From: Cryobacterium sp. HLT2-28
Lineage (GTDB): Bacteria; Actinomycetota; Actinomycetes; Actinomycetales; Microbacteriaceae
Direction: 5' to 3'
DNA: 64,000 nt
NCBI RefSeq assembly: GCF_004402495.1
Contig: NZ_SOFH01000005.1
Location: 95,677 to 159,676 of the forward strand
Under the pieces are notes generated by a model. That model made no database searches and had not been told where the DNA came from. It worked only from the letters and a program-made list of their open reading frames with translations. Shown here in pieces: positions 1 through 8,393 of this stretch. The position numbers and the translations under genes were made by a program. The stretch's first letter is position 1; each line of letters starts with the position of its first letter.

Positions 1-735
1 GGCGCGCAACCGGTCGCAGCGTGCGGCGAGGGCGGCGATCTCCGGGTCGCTGAGCAACCCGGCGAGGGTCTCCCCGAGCCCGCCGGCCAGCTGGGAGACG
101 ACCCGGTCGATCCCGGCCAGCTCCTCGGCGGTGAGCGCCTCACCTATCCACCCCCAGAGCACGGTGCGCAGCTTGTGGTCGGCGTGGAAGGTGAGTCCGT
201 GGTCGACGCCGTGACGGTGGCCGCCCGGCATCGCGAGGATGTGGTCGCCCTTGCGATCGGCGTTGTTCACGACGATGTCGAACACCGCCATCCGTCGCAG
301 CGCGGCCGAGTCCTCGTGGATGAGCGTGACCTGGTCGCCCTGCTCGTCCGTCCCGTCGAGCACGGGGCGCCAGCCCGCCTCGGGCACGGCTCCCGATCCG
401 ACCAGGTCGACGGCATCCTGTTCGGGGTCGGACTCCTGCCAGAGCTGCACCATCCCCCGGCCCATCGGGCCGTCGCGCAGCCAGGTGCGGGGCACCACGT
501 TCCAGCCGAAGACCTCCGAGACCAGGTACGCCGCGACCTCCCGGCCGGCGAGATCGCCGTCGGGGAAATCCCACAACGGATGCTCGCCGGCGATGGGCTT
601 GTAGACGACCGTGACGCCGCCGATGCTGCCGAGGAAGGTCGCGTTCGAGGCCGTCGTGATCCGGCCCGTGAGCTCGAGCTCGCCGTCGCGGAGGTCGGTA
701 TCGGCATCCGCGTCGGAGCCGGCCTCGGGCGGCAT
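1..735 (-). CDS. SCO1664 family protein (C-terminus beyond left edge)
   Basis: This frame is open from the ATG at 735 to the window edge (245 codons). It matches the actinobacterial SCO1664 family, which has a distant phosphatidylinositol 3/4-kinase-like fold. A kinase-like block reads NNADRKGDHIL, followed by GVDHGLTFH, resembling catalytic and metal-binding loops. The start overlaps the DUF3090 stop as TGATG, so the two are translationally coupled. In this order of Actinobacteria the trio usually sits next to mshC of mycothiol synthesis, which would lie just outside the window. The precise biochemical role is unknown. Confidence 0.85.
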   Translation of the reverse strand, partial: MPPEAGSDADADTDLRDGELELTGRITTASNATFLGSIGGVTVVYKPIAGEHPLWDFPDGDLAGREVAAYLVSEVFGWNVVPRTWLRDGPMGRGMVQLWQESDPEQDAVDLVGSGAVPEAGWRPVLDGTDEQGDQVTLIHEDSAALRRMAVFDIVVNNADRKGDHILAMPGGHRHGVDHGLTFHADHKLRTVLWGWIGEALTAEELAGIDRVVSQLAGGLGETLAGLLSDPEIAALAARCDRLRA

Positions 736-1283
736 CAGGGACTGCCGGGGAGGGCGCAGGTGTGCCCGTCCTCGTCGATGGGCTCGCCGCAGAACGGGCA
801 GAGTGGGCGGCCTGCCCCCACCACTTCGCGGGTGCGCTTCGCGAACGCCCGGGCGGTGCCGACCGGCATCCGCACCAGCAGCACATCCTCCGGCTCCGGC
901 GCGGCCTCGTCGAACTCGTCGGCCTCGCCCTCCAGGAGCGGGTAGGCCTCGACCACGACCTGCACGGTCGAGGGGTCCCAGGCCAGGCTCATCGAGCCGG
1001 TGCGGAATTCCTCCGCGACCGGCTCGTCCAGCGGGTCGTTGTCGACGAGTTCGACGGGAGTGCTGGTGGGGATGCTGAACGGGTTGCCCGTGTGGCTCAT
1101 CAGCTGGTCGAGCATCTCGTCGATCTTCTCGGCGAGCAGCGCGGACTGCTGCTTCTCCAGCGCGACGCTGACGATGCGGGCTCCGTCGCGCACCTGAAGA
1201 TAGAACGTGCGCGACCCGGGCTGGCCGATGGTGCCGACGACGACCCGGTCCGGCCAGTCGAACTCGTGGACGATTGTGGGCAT
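735..1283 (-). CDS. DUF3090 family protein
   Basis: This is a 182-residue protein of the DUF3090 family, the usual partner of SCO1664. It opens with MPTIVHEFDWPDRVVVGTIG and ends in a rubredoxin-like zinc motif, CPFCGEPIDEDGHTC, consistent with metal binding near residues 165-178. The C-terminal stop overlaps the start of the SCO1664 gene. The gene lies 9 bp downstream of the phosphomutase-like gene, so the three form one minus-strand operon. No enzymatic activity is established for the family. Confidence 0.9.
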   Translation of the reverse strand: MPTIVHEFDWPDRVVVGTIGQPGSRTFYLQVRDGARIVSVALEKQQSALLAEKIDEMLDQLMSHTGNPFSIPTSTPVELVDNDPLDEPVAEEFRTGSMSLAWDPSTVQVVVEAYPLLEGEADEFDEAAPEPEDVLLVRMPVGTARAFAKRTREVVGAGRPLCPFCGEPIDEDGHTCALPGSP

Positions 1284-1292
1284 GTGGGTATT

Positions 1293-1997
1293 TTAGGCGC
1301 CGGATGCGTGCGGCGCCTGACCGGCCCCGCCACCGACCGGTGCGTCGGCCGGCGGGGCTCCGGCGCCCAGCCAGGAGAGGTCGCCGGCGTCGGTGTTGAC
1401 CGCGTGCACGCTCGGCCGGCCGGCGCCGTAGCGCACGATCGAAACGGATGCGGGGCCCACGTTGATGCGCTGGAACAGGTCAAGGTGCATGCCGAGCGCG
1501 TCGGCCAAGACCGACTTGATGATGTCGCCGTGGCTCACCGCCACCCACACGGCACCGGGCCCGTGCTCTGCTTCGAAGGCCGCGTCGAGGCGCCGGATCG
1601 CGGCGACCGACCGGGCCTGCATCGCCGGCATCGACTCGCCGCCGGGGAAGGTGACGGCCGACGGCTGCGTCTGCACCACCGACCAGAGCTCCTCCGCGGC
1701 GAGGTCACGCAGGGTTCGGCCCTGCCACTGCCCGTAGTCGCACTCGGTGATGCCCTCCTCGATCGGCGTCGCCAGGGAACCACCCTGGCGGTCGAGGATC
1801 AGTTGCGCCGTCTGCCGGCACCGTTCCAGTGGGCTGGAGACCACGGCGACGAGCGGCACCGCGGCCAGTCGCGCACCCGTCAGGGCGGCCTGGTCACGGC
1901 CGAGCTGGTCGAGACGGACTCCCGCGGCCCGCCCGGCGAGGACTCCGTCGGCGTTCGCGGTGGTGCGGCCGTGCCGCACGAGAAGGACTGTGGCCAT
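1293..1997 (-). CDS. MSMEG_4193 family histidine phosphatase (putative phosphomutase)
   Basis: This is a 234-residue histidine-phosphatase-superfamily enzyme. The phosphohistidine motif RHG lies at residues 8-10. The SSPLERCRQTA segment follows, and SHGD carries the second catalytic His. MSMEG_4193 family members are annotated as putative phosphomutases and almost always sit upstream of DUF3090 and SCO1664, exactly as here. It is the first gene of this operon. The family suggests a phosphate-monoester substrate, but no substrate can be read from the sequence. Confidence 0.9.
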   Translation of the reverse strand: MATVLLVRHGRTTANADGVLAGRAAGVRLDQLGRDQAALTGARLAAVPLVAVVSSPLERCRQTAQLILDRQGGSLATPIEEGITECDYGQWQGRTLRDLAAEELWSVVQTQPSAVTFPGGESMPAMQARSVAAIRRLDAAFEAEHGPGAVWVAVSHGDIIKSVLADALGMHLDLFQRINVGPASVSIVRYGAGRPSVHAVNTDAGDLSWLGAGAPPADAPVGGGAGQAPHASGA

Positions 1998-2038
1998 GGG
2001 TACAGCCTAGAGAGCCGCCGTGGAAGCGGACTCCCGGG

Positions 2039-3334
2039 TCAGCGGACGCTCCTGATCGGCAGGATCGCCAGCGCCCCGACAAAGACGATGACGCCCGCCA
2101 CGACGAACAGACCCTGAAAGCCGAAGACCGTTCCGATCAGCGCCGCGGACAGGGCGGGCGCGAGAGCCGTCGGAATGCCGGTCGCCATGTTGAGAATGCC
2201 GAGGTCTTTGCCCGCGGTCTGCCCGGCCCGCGGCAGCACCTGGGTCATCAGCACAACGTCGGACGCCTGGTACATCCCGTAGCCGAAACCGGTCAACATC
2301 GACATCACGGTGATCCCGACCAGGGTCGGCAGTGCGATCGGAACGACCAGGCCGGCAATCATCACTCCGGATCCGATCCAGATGAAGATCTTCCGCCGGC
2401 CGAGCCGGTCGGAGAGGAAGCCGGTCAGCAGCACAGCGATCACCATCCCCGGCAGGGCGGCGAGGCCGACAAAGCCGACGTTCGCGTTCGCCTGCGCGAG
2501 CGACAGCCCCGCGTAGTTCGTGAGCAGGAAATAGGTGAAGGTGCTCACCGAGGAGAATCCGAGCACGAACAGGAAACGCGCGAGGAACACCCACCCGAAC
2601 TCCGGATGCTTCCTCGGACTCAGCCAGAACTGGGTGATGAAGGTGCGCAGGGAGAAGGGGTCGAGGCTGAGCTCCGTCGACGAGTAGTCCCGGTTGAGGA
2701 TCAGGAAGAGCAGCGTCAACACCAGCAGCATTACGGCGAACGCGACGTACGCGACGCCCAGCTGCGCCGCCAGCATCCCCGCGATCACCGAACCGATCGT
2801 CGCCCCCAACATGGTCCCGGCACCGATCATGGCGGATGCCCCGCCCCGCCGCGCAACGGCGTAACGGTCGGGCAGCGTCGCCGTGAGCGGGGAGATGAGC
2901 GAGTTGATCCCCAGGCTCAAGACCGCCGCGGACAGGCCGACCGCCACCACGCTGGTCGATGCGCTCAACGCCAGTAGCGCCGCGGAGCCCAGTCCCGCTC
3001 CCAGCAGCATCCAGAGCGCTCGACGGCCGAACCTGGATCGGGTGCGATCGGAGAACGCGCCGATCAGCGGTTGCGACAGTGTCGTCACCACCGCGAAGAG
3101 CGTCGCAATGACCGCGAAATCGTCGATTTTGTTCGCCGGGTCGATGATGCTCAACTGGTTCGGGATCAGCACCGCCGCCACCGCCCCGTAGACCCCGTAG
3201 ATGGCGAGCGCCTGCACGAGGAGCCACGCGGTCAGCCGGCCCGTGGCAGGGCGGGCGATCTGCTGCACCGGGGCGCCGGATCCGTTCGAGGGGAGACCGG
3301 CACCCGAATCAGCCGCACGATCGGGCAGGGTCAT
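2039..3334 (-). CDS. MFS transporter
   Basis: This is a 431-residue polytopic protein with about 12 hydrophobic segments in two halves. The MFS A-motifs are visible as GAFSDRTRSRFGRR after TM2 and GFLSDRLGRRK in the second half. A polar 35-residue N-terminal tail precedes TM1. The start is backed by GGAAGGG a few bases upstream of ATG. The gene is monocistronic, 41 bp from the phosphomutase gene on the same strand. The substrate is not predictable. The spacing of TM segments resembles glycoside/sugar-type MFS carriers, but this is only a suggestion. Confidence 0.85.
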   Translation of the reverse strand: MTLPDRAADSGAGLPSNGSGAPVQQIARPATGRLTAWLLVQALAIYGVYGAVAAVLIPNQLSIIDPANKIDDFAVIATLFAVVTTLSQPLIGAFSDRTRSRFGRRALWMLLGAGLGSAALLALSASTSVVAVGLSAAVLSLGINSLISPLTATLPDRYAVARRGGASAMIGAGTMLGATIGSVIAGMLAAQLGVAYVAFAVMLLVLTLLFLILNRDYSSTELSLDPFSLRTFITQFWLSPRKHPEFGWVFLARFLFVLGFSSVSTFTYFLLTNYAGLSLAQANANVGFVGLAALPGMVIAVLLTGFLSDRLGRRKIFIWIGSGVMIAGLVVPIALPTLVGITVMSMLTGFGYGMYQASDVVLMTQVLPRAGQTAGKDLGILNMATGIPTALAPALSAALIGTVFGFQGLFVVAGVIVFVGALAILPIRSVR

Positions 3335-3441
3335 GCGGGTCCCTTCCGCTTCGGTGGATTCAGGCTAGGGCATGAGTGGTCGTTTCGGGCCTCACCGCTG
3401 GGCCGGATCCTCGCCCTGCGGAACGACCCTAGGATGGTCCG

Positions 3442-4065
3442 ATGCAGTTCTCCCTGTGGTTGGCCCTTGTCGGCGCGGGCACGTTGATCAGTTTCACGCC
3501 CGGCGCGGGCGCGATCAACACCATGAGCAACGCCCTGAACGCGGGATTTCGCCGCTCCATCTGGGGAGTCCTCGGCCAGCAGGCCGCGCTGCTGATCCAC
3601 ATCGTGATCGTGGCGCTCGGTGTCGGTCTGCTCGTGGCCAGCTCCCCGATCGCCTTCAACATCATCCGTTACGCCGGCGCCGCCTACCTCGTCTATCTGG
3701 GCATCCGGCAGTTTCTCGCCAAGCCGGAACTCGACTCCGAGCGGGCGAGGGCGCTGAGCGACGAGCCGCGCTGGTCGATGTTCCAACGCGGCCTGTGGGT
3801 GAACATACTCAACCCCAAGGCGATCGTGTTCTTCCTGGCGTTCCTGCCCCAGTTCATCCGGGTCGACCGGCCGTTGCCGGCCCAGTACCTGATTGTGGCG
3901 GCCACCGTCGTGGCGATCGACGTTCTGGTGATGTGGTTCTTCTTCGCCGGGACGGCCCGCTCATTCCAGCGATTCACCCGCGACGCCCGCGGCCAGCGCG
4001 TGCTCAACCGCGTCTTCGGCGTGCTCTTCGTCGGCGTCGGCGTGCTGCTCGCGTTCATCCACTGA
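3442..4065 (+). CDS. LysE/RhtB family amino-acid exporter
   Basis: This is a 207-residue inner-membrane protein with six hydrophobic segments. It has the RhtB/LysE signature near the N-terminus (ISFTPGAGAINTMSNALNAG) and the second block, KAIVFFLAFLPQFI. The family exports homoserine, threonine, lysine or related amino acids. It is divergent from the MFS gene, with about 107 bp between the starts. The substrate is undetermined. Length is normal for the family. Confidence 0.9.
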   Translation: MQFSLWLALVGAGTLISFTPGAGAINTMSNALNAGFRRSIWGVLGQQAALLIHIVIVALGVGLLVASSPIAFNIIRYAGAAYLVYLGIRQFLAKPELDSERARALSDEPRWSMFQRGLWVNILNPKAIVFFLAFLPQFIRVDRPLPAQYLIVAATVVAIDVLVMWFFFAGTARSFQRFTRDARGQRVLNRVFGVLFVGVGVLLAFIH

Positions 4066-4069
4066 GCGC

Positions 4070-4156
4070 TCAGGGCGCACGCCGAGCAGGCAACTGGACG
4101 AGGCGGGTGAGCTGGATCAGGTTGCCGCAGGTATCGTCTACGCCGACCCCAGGTGA
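4070..4156 (-). pseudogene. C-terminal remnant of a VOC (glyoxalase/bleomycin-resistance) protein
   Basis: Read on the minus strand, 4156 to 4070 gives GVDDTCGNLIQL followed by about 13 residues and a TGA stop. The D-T-C-G-N-L-I-Q block is the typical last beta-strand of VOC-superfamily proteins, including the metal-ligand region. Nothing upstream belongs to this family because the APC permease gene ends at 4157. Only the tail of a VOC gene survives, wedged between two intact genes. The similarity is by recognition only, over a very short stretch. Confidence 0.5.
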
Positions 4157-6106
4157 TCAGCTGACGTGGATGTGCGGGCGTCGCTTGGCGTTGGGTTCCG
4201 ATTCGCGCAACACCTCACGGGTGACGGGGGCGATCTCGCCGAGTCCGGTGAAGAAGAACTTGAACATGTTGGAGATCGGGTTCCCCTGGGTCCACTCGAA
4301 GTAGATCTCCGGGATCAGGCCGGTCTGGTCGCGGATCTCGAGCAGCACGGCGGCGATCGTGTTGGGCACGTTGCCGCTCGTCACCTGCAGCACGCGGTAC
4401 CCGTGCTTGGCGACTCCGCGCACGAGTAGATCCTCCTCGAAATCGGACGAGTCGGAGGGGTGAACTTCGAGGAACATGATCGGCGACCCCGGCGGGATGT
4501 GCCCGAATCGACGCTCGTCACGGCTCTTGTTGCGGTACTCGGCCTCGGTGTCTTCATCGGGCTCGTGCGAGATGATCCGAATCACGTCATACTCCTCGGC
4601 ATCCGACATGACGTAGTCAAGTGCGTTGGAATCCAACACGACCGAGGTTGCCCGAAGTTCGAAGGAACGCCGAATACGGGAGAGGATCGAGGTTGCCATG
4701 ATGGCGAGAATGAAGAGGCCCGCGATCCGCACGCCATCCGGGCGTTCAAAGACGTTGGCGACCGTCGTATAGACCAGGATCACCGCCGTGACGCCAAACC
4801 CCAGCGTGCGCCAGCGCTGCTTCTTTCGCCGGGCTGAGAGGGTCACCGCGATGGAGGCGGACGTCATCAGCACGAGCACGCCGGTGGCGTAGGCGCTGCC
4901 CTGGGCGTCAACGCTCGCCTGGAAGACGACAGTGAGCAGGAAGGCGATGCCGATGAAGACGAGCACGAGCGGGCGGACGGCCCGGGCCCATTGGGGTGCC
5001 ATCCCGTACCGCGGCAGGTAACGGGGAACAAGGTTGAGCAGGCCCGCCATTGCGGACGCGCCGGCGAACCAGAGGATGCAGATCGTACTGATGTCGTATG
5101 CGGATCCGAAGACGGGGCCGAGGTACTCGTGTGCGAGATAGGCGAGGGCGCGGCCGTTGGCCGGTCCGCCGGGCTGGAAGTCCTTCTGCGGGATCAGCAG
5201 GGTCGTCACAAGGCTGGAAGTGATGAGGAAACCGCTCATGATGAGCGCCGCCGTGGTCAGCAGGCGCTTGGTGCCGCGGATCCGGCCGGCCGGGTCCTCT
5301 TCGGTGTCGCCCGGGTCACCGGTCACTTGCGGCATCACGGCGACCCCGGTCTCGAAGCCGGACAGGCCCAGCGCCAGCTTGGGGAACACGATCAGAGCGA
5401 TCCCGACCATGACCAGCGGATTGCCGTGTTGCACGGTGAGGGCGGCCCACCAGTCCGTGATCAGGGTCGCGTGCCCGGCGACGTGTCCTATGGCGACCAG
5501 GATCACGACAAGATTGAGGAGCAGGTAAACCGCCACGAGCACGACGGCGATGCCGATGGCCTCCTTGAAACCACGGAGGAAGACGATGCCGAGCAGCGCG
5601 ACCAGGAACAGCGTGACCAGCACCTCCTGGCCCTGCATCCACGAGGGAGCGAACGGGTTCTCGATCGCGTGGGCTGTGGCATCCGCCGCCGACAGGGTGA
5701 TCGTGATCATGAAGTCCGTGGCGGCGAACCCGAGCAGCACGAGCACGAAGAGCTTGCCGGCCCACCAGGGCAGCAGGCGTTCCAGCATCTGGATCGAACC
5801 GGACCCGTTGAAGCTCTCCTGCGCAACCCGTCGATACACCGGCAGGGCGCCCAGAAGAGTCAGGACGACCAGCACGATGGTGGCGATCGGCGACAGCAAT
5901 CCGGCTGCGAGGGCCGCAATGGCGGGCTGATAGCCGAGAGTCGAGAAGTAGTCGACGCCGGTCAGGCACATCACCCGCCACCAGGAATGCGTCTTTTCGA
6001 TGCTGGCGGCATGCGGCCCCACGTGCTCGCCCCGCTGGTTGACGAGGCCCTTGAGCATCCACGTGCGGACGCCGTCGGAGAAGACGCGAGATTTGGTCAC
6101 CCGCAA
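4157..6106 (-). CDS. APC superfamily amino-acid permease with long C-terminal cytoplasmic domain
   Basis: This is a 649-residue membrane protein. An N-terminal tail of about 45 residues leads into the APC-type first helix ([19 protein letters not shown]). About 12 hydrophobic segments run to roughly residue 480. A soluble C-terminal domain of about 150 residues follows, containing [20 protein letters not shown]. This layout is the actinobacterial APC permease with a regulatory tail, sometimes mislabelled KUP. The frame is open from a TTG at 6106, with an in-frame GTG at 6100. No good ribosome-binding site separates the two, so the exact start is uncertain. Confidence 0.85.
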   Translation of the reverse strand: MRVTKSRVFSDGVRTWMLKGLVNQRGEHVGPHAASIEKTHSWWRVMCLTGVDYFSTLGYQPAIAALAAGLLSPIATIVLVVLTLLGALPVYRRVAQESFNGSGSIQMLERLLPWWAGKLFVLVLLGFAATDFMITITLSAADATAHAIENPFAPSWMQGQEVLVTLFLVALLGIVFLRGFKEAIGIAVVLVAVYLLLNLVVILVAIGHVAGHATLITDWWAALTVQHGNPLVMVGIALIVFPKLALGLSGFETGVAVMPQVTGDPGDTEEDPAGRIRGTKRLLTTAALIMSGFLITSSLVTTLLIPQKDFQPGGPANGRALAYLAHEYLGPVFGSAYDISTICILWFAGASAMAGLLNLVPRYLPRYGMAPQWARAVRPLVLVFIGIAFLLTVVFQASVDAQGSAYATGVLVLMTSASIAVTLSARRKKQRWRTLGFGVTAVILVYTTVANVFERPDGVRIAGLFILAIMATSILSRIRRSFELRATSVVLDSNALDYVMSDAEEYDVIRIISHEPDEDTEAEYRNKSRDERRFGHIPPGSPIMFLEVHPSDSSDFEEDLLVRGVAKHGYRVLQVTSGNVPNTIAAVLLEIRDQTGLIPEIYFEWTQGNPISNMFKFFFTGLGEIAPVTREVLRESEPNAKRRPHIHVS

Positions 6107-6168
6107 ACATTACGCCGTGCCGGTCAATGCCGTGTGCGCCCAATCGTGGGGCTGAGACGATGGCTGCC

Positions 6169-6635
6169 TTATTGGCGGGTTGCTTCCAGCACCGATTTGA
6201 GTTGTCCAAGCTGAGCGACTTCGGCCTGCATCGACCTGGTGATCATGGACCCCATGATCTTCATGAGCCCCTTCGCGTGGAAATCGAGGATGAAACGAAC
6301 CGTGGTGCCACCGTCGTGTTCCGTGAGAAGGTATCTTCCCGTTGGTCGCGCCGGGACCGTGATCACCCGAAAGGCCAATTCTTTCCCCGGTAGAGCAGTT
6401 GTGATCTCATAGTCGCCCTGAATTGACCGGCCGCCAGGGCCGATCAAGGTCTGGCTGTAGACGGCGCCTGACGTACCGCCCCTGCCGCTCGCCAGGGCGA
6501 TACTTCTCACGCCGGACCGCCATGTCGGGTTATTCACGCCATGCGCCATGTCGGGTTATTCACGCCATCCGCCAGGAAGGCATACACCTCTGCGCCCGGG
6601 CGGCTGATCTTGATTTCGTTCTCGGCGTGCGCCAT
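6169..6635 (-). pseudogene. SRPBCC-family gene frameshifted by a 26-bp tandem duplication
   Basis: The gene starts at ATG 6635 behind AAGGAGACCC and reads MAHAENEIKISRPGAEVYAF, the beginning of a START/SRPBCC ligand-binding domain. At 6520-6571 a 26-bp segment is repeated in tandem, so VNNPTWR appears twice and the frame is lost. Deleting one copy restores a continuous 146-residue protein ending at 6169. The downstream half has a fortuitous ATG at 6549. The family binds hydrophobic ligands or acts in polyketide or stress metabolism; the function here is unknown. The lesion is fresh because the two repeats differ at only about one position. Confidence 0.85.
6520..6571. repeat. 26-bp tandem duplication inside the SRPBCC gene
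   Basis: The unit beginning CCATGTCGGGTTATTCACGC occurs twice, at 6520 and 6546, with exactly 26-bp spacing and nearly identical sequence. Since 26 is not a multiple of three, it shifts the reading frame of the surrounding gene. It could revert by slippage or recombination. Confidence 0.9.
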
Positions 6636-6880
6636 GGGTCTCCTTGAGTGCTCCGATGTCTCTACATCATGGCGCAGCACCTGACCGTGTCGAATGGCGG
6701 GGCTTCCCCATTCATTCACGGATCGCGGAAGATCGGTGCGTCCGGCACGCATGGTATCCGCGCGCCATGAACGAACCCGGGTGTTCTGCCGGTTCGAAAA
6801 CGAGCACGCGAGTCAGCTCGTGACGGATGCCATCTTCCCGGCGACGCAGACAACCACAACTTCTCCGACAGGACCGCGGG

Positions 6881-7557
6881 TTATGAGAATGCTTTGGCGA
6901 TGCTGATCACGGCGGGGGTCAGCAGAACGATGAAGAGCACCGGCAGGATACAGAAGACCAGCGGGAAGACGACCTTCACTGGCACCTCCATCGCTTGTTC
7001 TTCGGCGCGCTGGTGTCGACGCATACGCATTTCAGCGGCCTGAACGCGCGGGACGTCGGCGATCGCGATGCCGCAGGTGTCGGCTTGGATGACGGAGCGA
7101 GGGAACCGTCCGAGGTCCGGTGAGGACATGGGTTCGCTGAACGCCTGGTAGGCATCTTTCCGGGCCTGTCCAACGCTCATGTCCTGCAGGGTTCGGATGA
7201 CCTCCTCGGCGAGAGGGCCCTTACCGTTCGTGGCCGATTGCGCCCTGGCCGCTTCGATGCCGAGGCCGGCCTCCACGGCGATCGTCATCTGGTCGAGGGT
7301 GTCGGCGAGAGCATTCTGGGTCAGTTCCTGCCGTTCCTGCCCCAGCTGTAGATGAGTAGATCGGGGACGAAGAAACGGAGGAGCACAAGACAGATGCCCA
7401 ATGCGATACGCAGCGGGCCAGGGTCCCCGCTGATCCAGAGAACAGCAAGGAGCGCGCCGGCCGCGGCGATGAGGGGTTTGCCGATCAGGATCTTCTCGAG
7501 ACTCCACCCAGCCGGACGTCCGGCGGCGATGCCTTCATAGAGGATCGCGGCGTTCAT
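6881..7557 (-). pseudogene. Broken tadC-like gene (type II secretion system F / Tad pilus assembly)
   Basis: Two minus-strand frames together encode most of a TadC-type membrane protein. 7557-7320 gives AAGRPAGWSLEKILIGKP, a hydrophobic stretch, then FVPDLLIY. The next frame continues GQERQELTQNALADTLDQMT, EAGLGIEAARAQ, and a hydrophobic C-terminus ending near 6881. A one-base loss around 7335 separates them. The usual N-terminal ~80-100 residues are also missing, and no tadA/tadB neighbours are present. This is a dead relic of a Tad pilus locus, interesting because it abuts two genes for secreted proteins. Confidence 0.8.
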
Positions 7558-7673
7558 CGCCGGCCTCGGGTGGTCAGGTCAGCCTGGAAGACGCCCGCTG
7601 ACAAGGTGATCCCCCGGTCGCGGAACTTGTCTGCGAACCGAGGTCGAAACCCGGTTGCGACTGCGTGGCCAGA

Positions 7674-7758
7674 ACCCCCCTGCACTGGGGGACGGCGAGG
7701 CCTTACGGATCGCCGTGGAACGTCTTACGGTTCCTGACATGTCCTCCCAAAGGGGGAC
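7674..7758 (+). promoter_or_regulatory. Structured leader upstream of the exported-protein gene
   Basis: Two short hairpins can be drawn between the tadC relic and the ATG at 7793: a C-run/G-run hairpin (CCCCC TGCACT GGGGG) near 7674-7691, and GTCCTCC-CAAA-GGGGGAC at 7741-7758, about 34 nt before the start. They may shape the 5' UTR of the 7793 gene. I see no match to a known riboswitch such as GEMM, so the function is open. Confidence 0.35.
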
Positions 7759-7792
7759 GATCGAGACCCGAAATCGAGACGAAGGACAACCC

Positions 7793-8302
7793 ATGACCAA
7801 GAACACCACGCTCACGGCAGTCACCGGCGACATGCAGCACAAGAGGTTCCGAGGCAAGAGGGCCATTGCGATCGTCGCGGCCGGCCTGCTCCTGGCCGGC
7901 GCAGGCGGAGCGTACGCGTTCTACTCGACGACCGGCGCCGGTACCGGGTCCGCGAAGAACGCCCCGGGCAATGGCACGCTCGTGCTGACCGCGAGCTTCG
8001 CCCCCGGGCTCACCCCCGGTGCCTCCACGCCGGTGACGTTCACCGTCACCAACCCGGGCACGTCGACCCTCAACCTCAACACGATCACCTCGGTGGTCAG
8101 CACATCTCCCTCTGGTTGTCTCCCGGCTGACTTCTCGATTTCCCCCGTCGTTGTCGACATCCGAGTGCCGGGCACTCCGAAGAACCAGGCAGCCGTCCCC
8201 GTTGCCATCCAGCCCACCGGTACCCTCGCGTTCGCCGACACGGCCCTCAACCAGGATCTCTGCAAGGACGCCGTCGTCACCCTGACCCTCAGCTCCAACT
8301 AG
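7793..8302 (+). CDS. Exported protein with SipW-like signal region
   Basis: I chose ATG 7793, preceded by GAAGGA; the upstream in-frame ATG at 7655 would add a low-complexity leader. The 169-residue product has a basic N-terminus, then one hydrophobic segment (AIAIVAAGLLLAGAGGAYAF) ending in YSTTGAG. This resembles signal peptides of SipW-dependent surface or fibre proteins. The mature part is a Ser/Thr/Pro-rich beta-type domain with one probable Cys pair. It lies 91 bp upstream of the large repeat protein, with a hairpin between, so the two are likely made together. The exact function is unknown. Confidence 0.7.
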   Translation: MTKNTTLTAVTGDMQHKRFRGKRAIAIVAAGLLLAGAGGAYAFYSTTGAGTGSAKNAPGNGTLVLTASFAPGLTPGASTPVTFTVTNPGTSTLNLNTITSVVSTSPSGCLPADFSISPVVVDIRVPGTPKNQAAVPVAIQPTGTLAFADTALNQDLCKDAVVTLTLSSN

Positions 8303-8309
8303 CGCACCA

Positions 8310-8347
8310 ACGAGTGGGCGTGCTCACCTCCGAGCCCGCCCACTCGT
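8310..8347 (+). terminator. 11-bp stem-loop between the two exported-protein genes
   Basis: ACGAGTGGGCG and CGCCCACTCGT form a perfect 11-bp stem around a 16-nt loop, starting 8 nt after the stop of the 7793 gene. There is no U-run, so it may be a partial terminator or an mRNA-stabilising element that sets different levels of the two secreted proteins. Confidence 0.55.
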
Positions 8348-8393
8348 GCAGTTCCCCGGTTCCCGGCGTGCCCGACTGCTTTGAGAGGTTGAC

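Noticed and set aside
4157..6106. KUP potassium transporter assignment for the large permease
   Set aside because: The first helix and loop motifs fit APC amino-acid permeases. The KUP-specific pattern is not visible, and the KUP name is a common mislabel.
7560..7790. Riboswitch (c-di-GMP type) upstream of the exported protein gene
   Set aside because: The leader is structured, but none of the GEMM or other conserved core sequences is recognisable.
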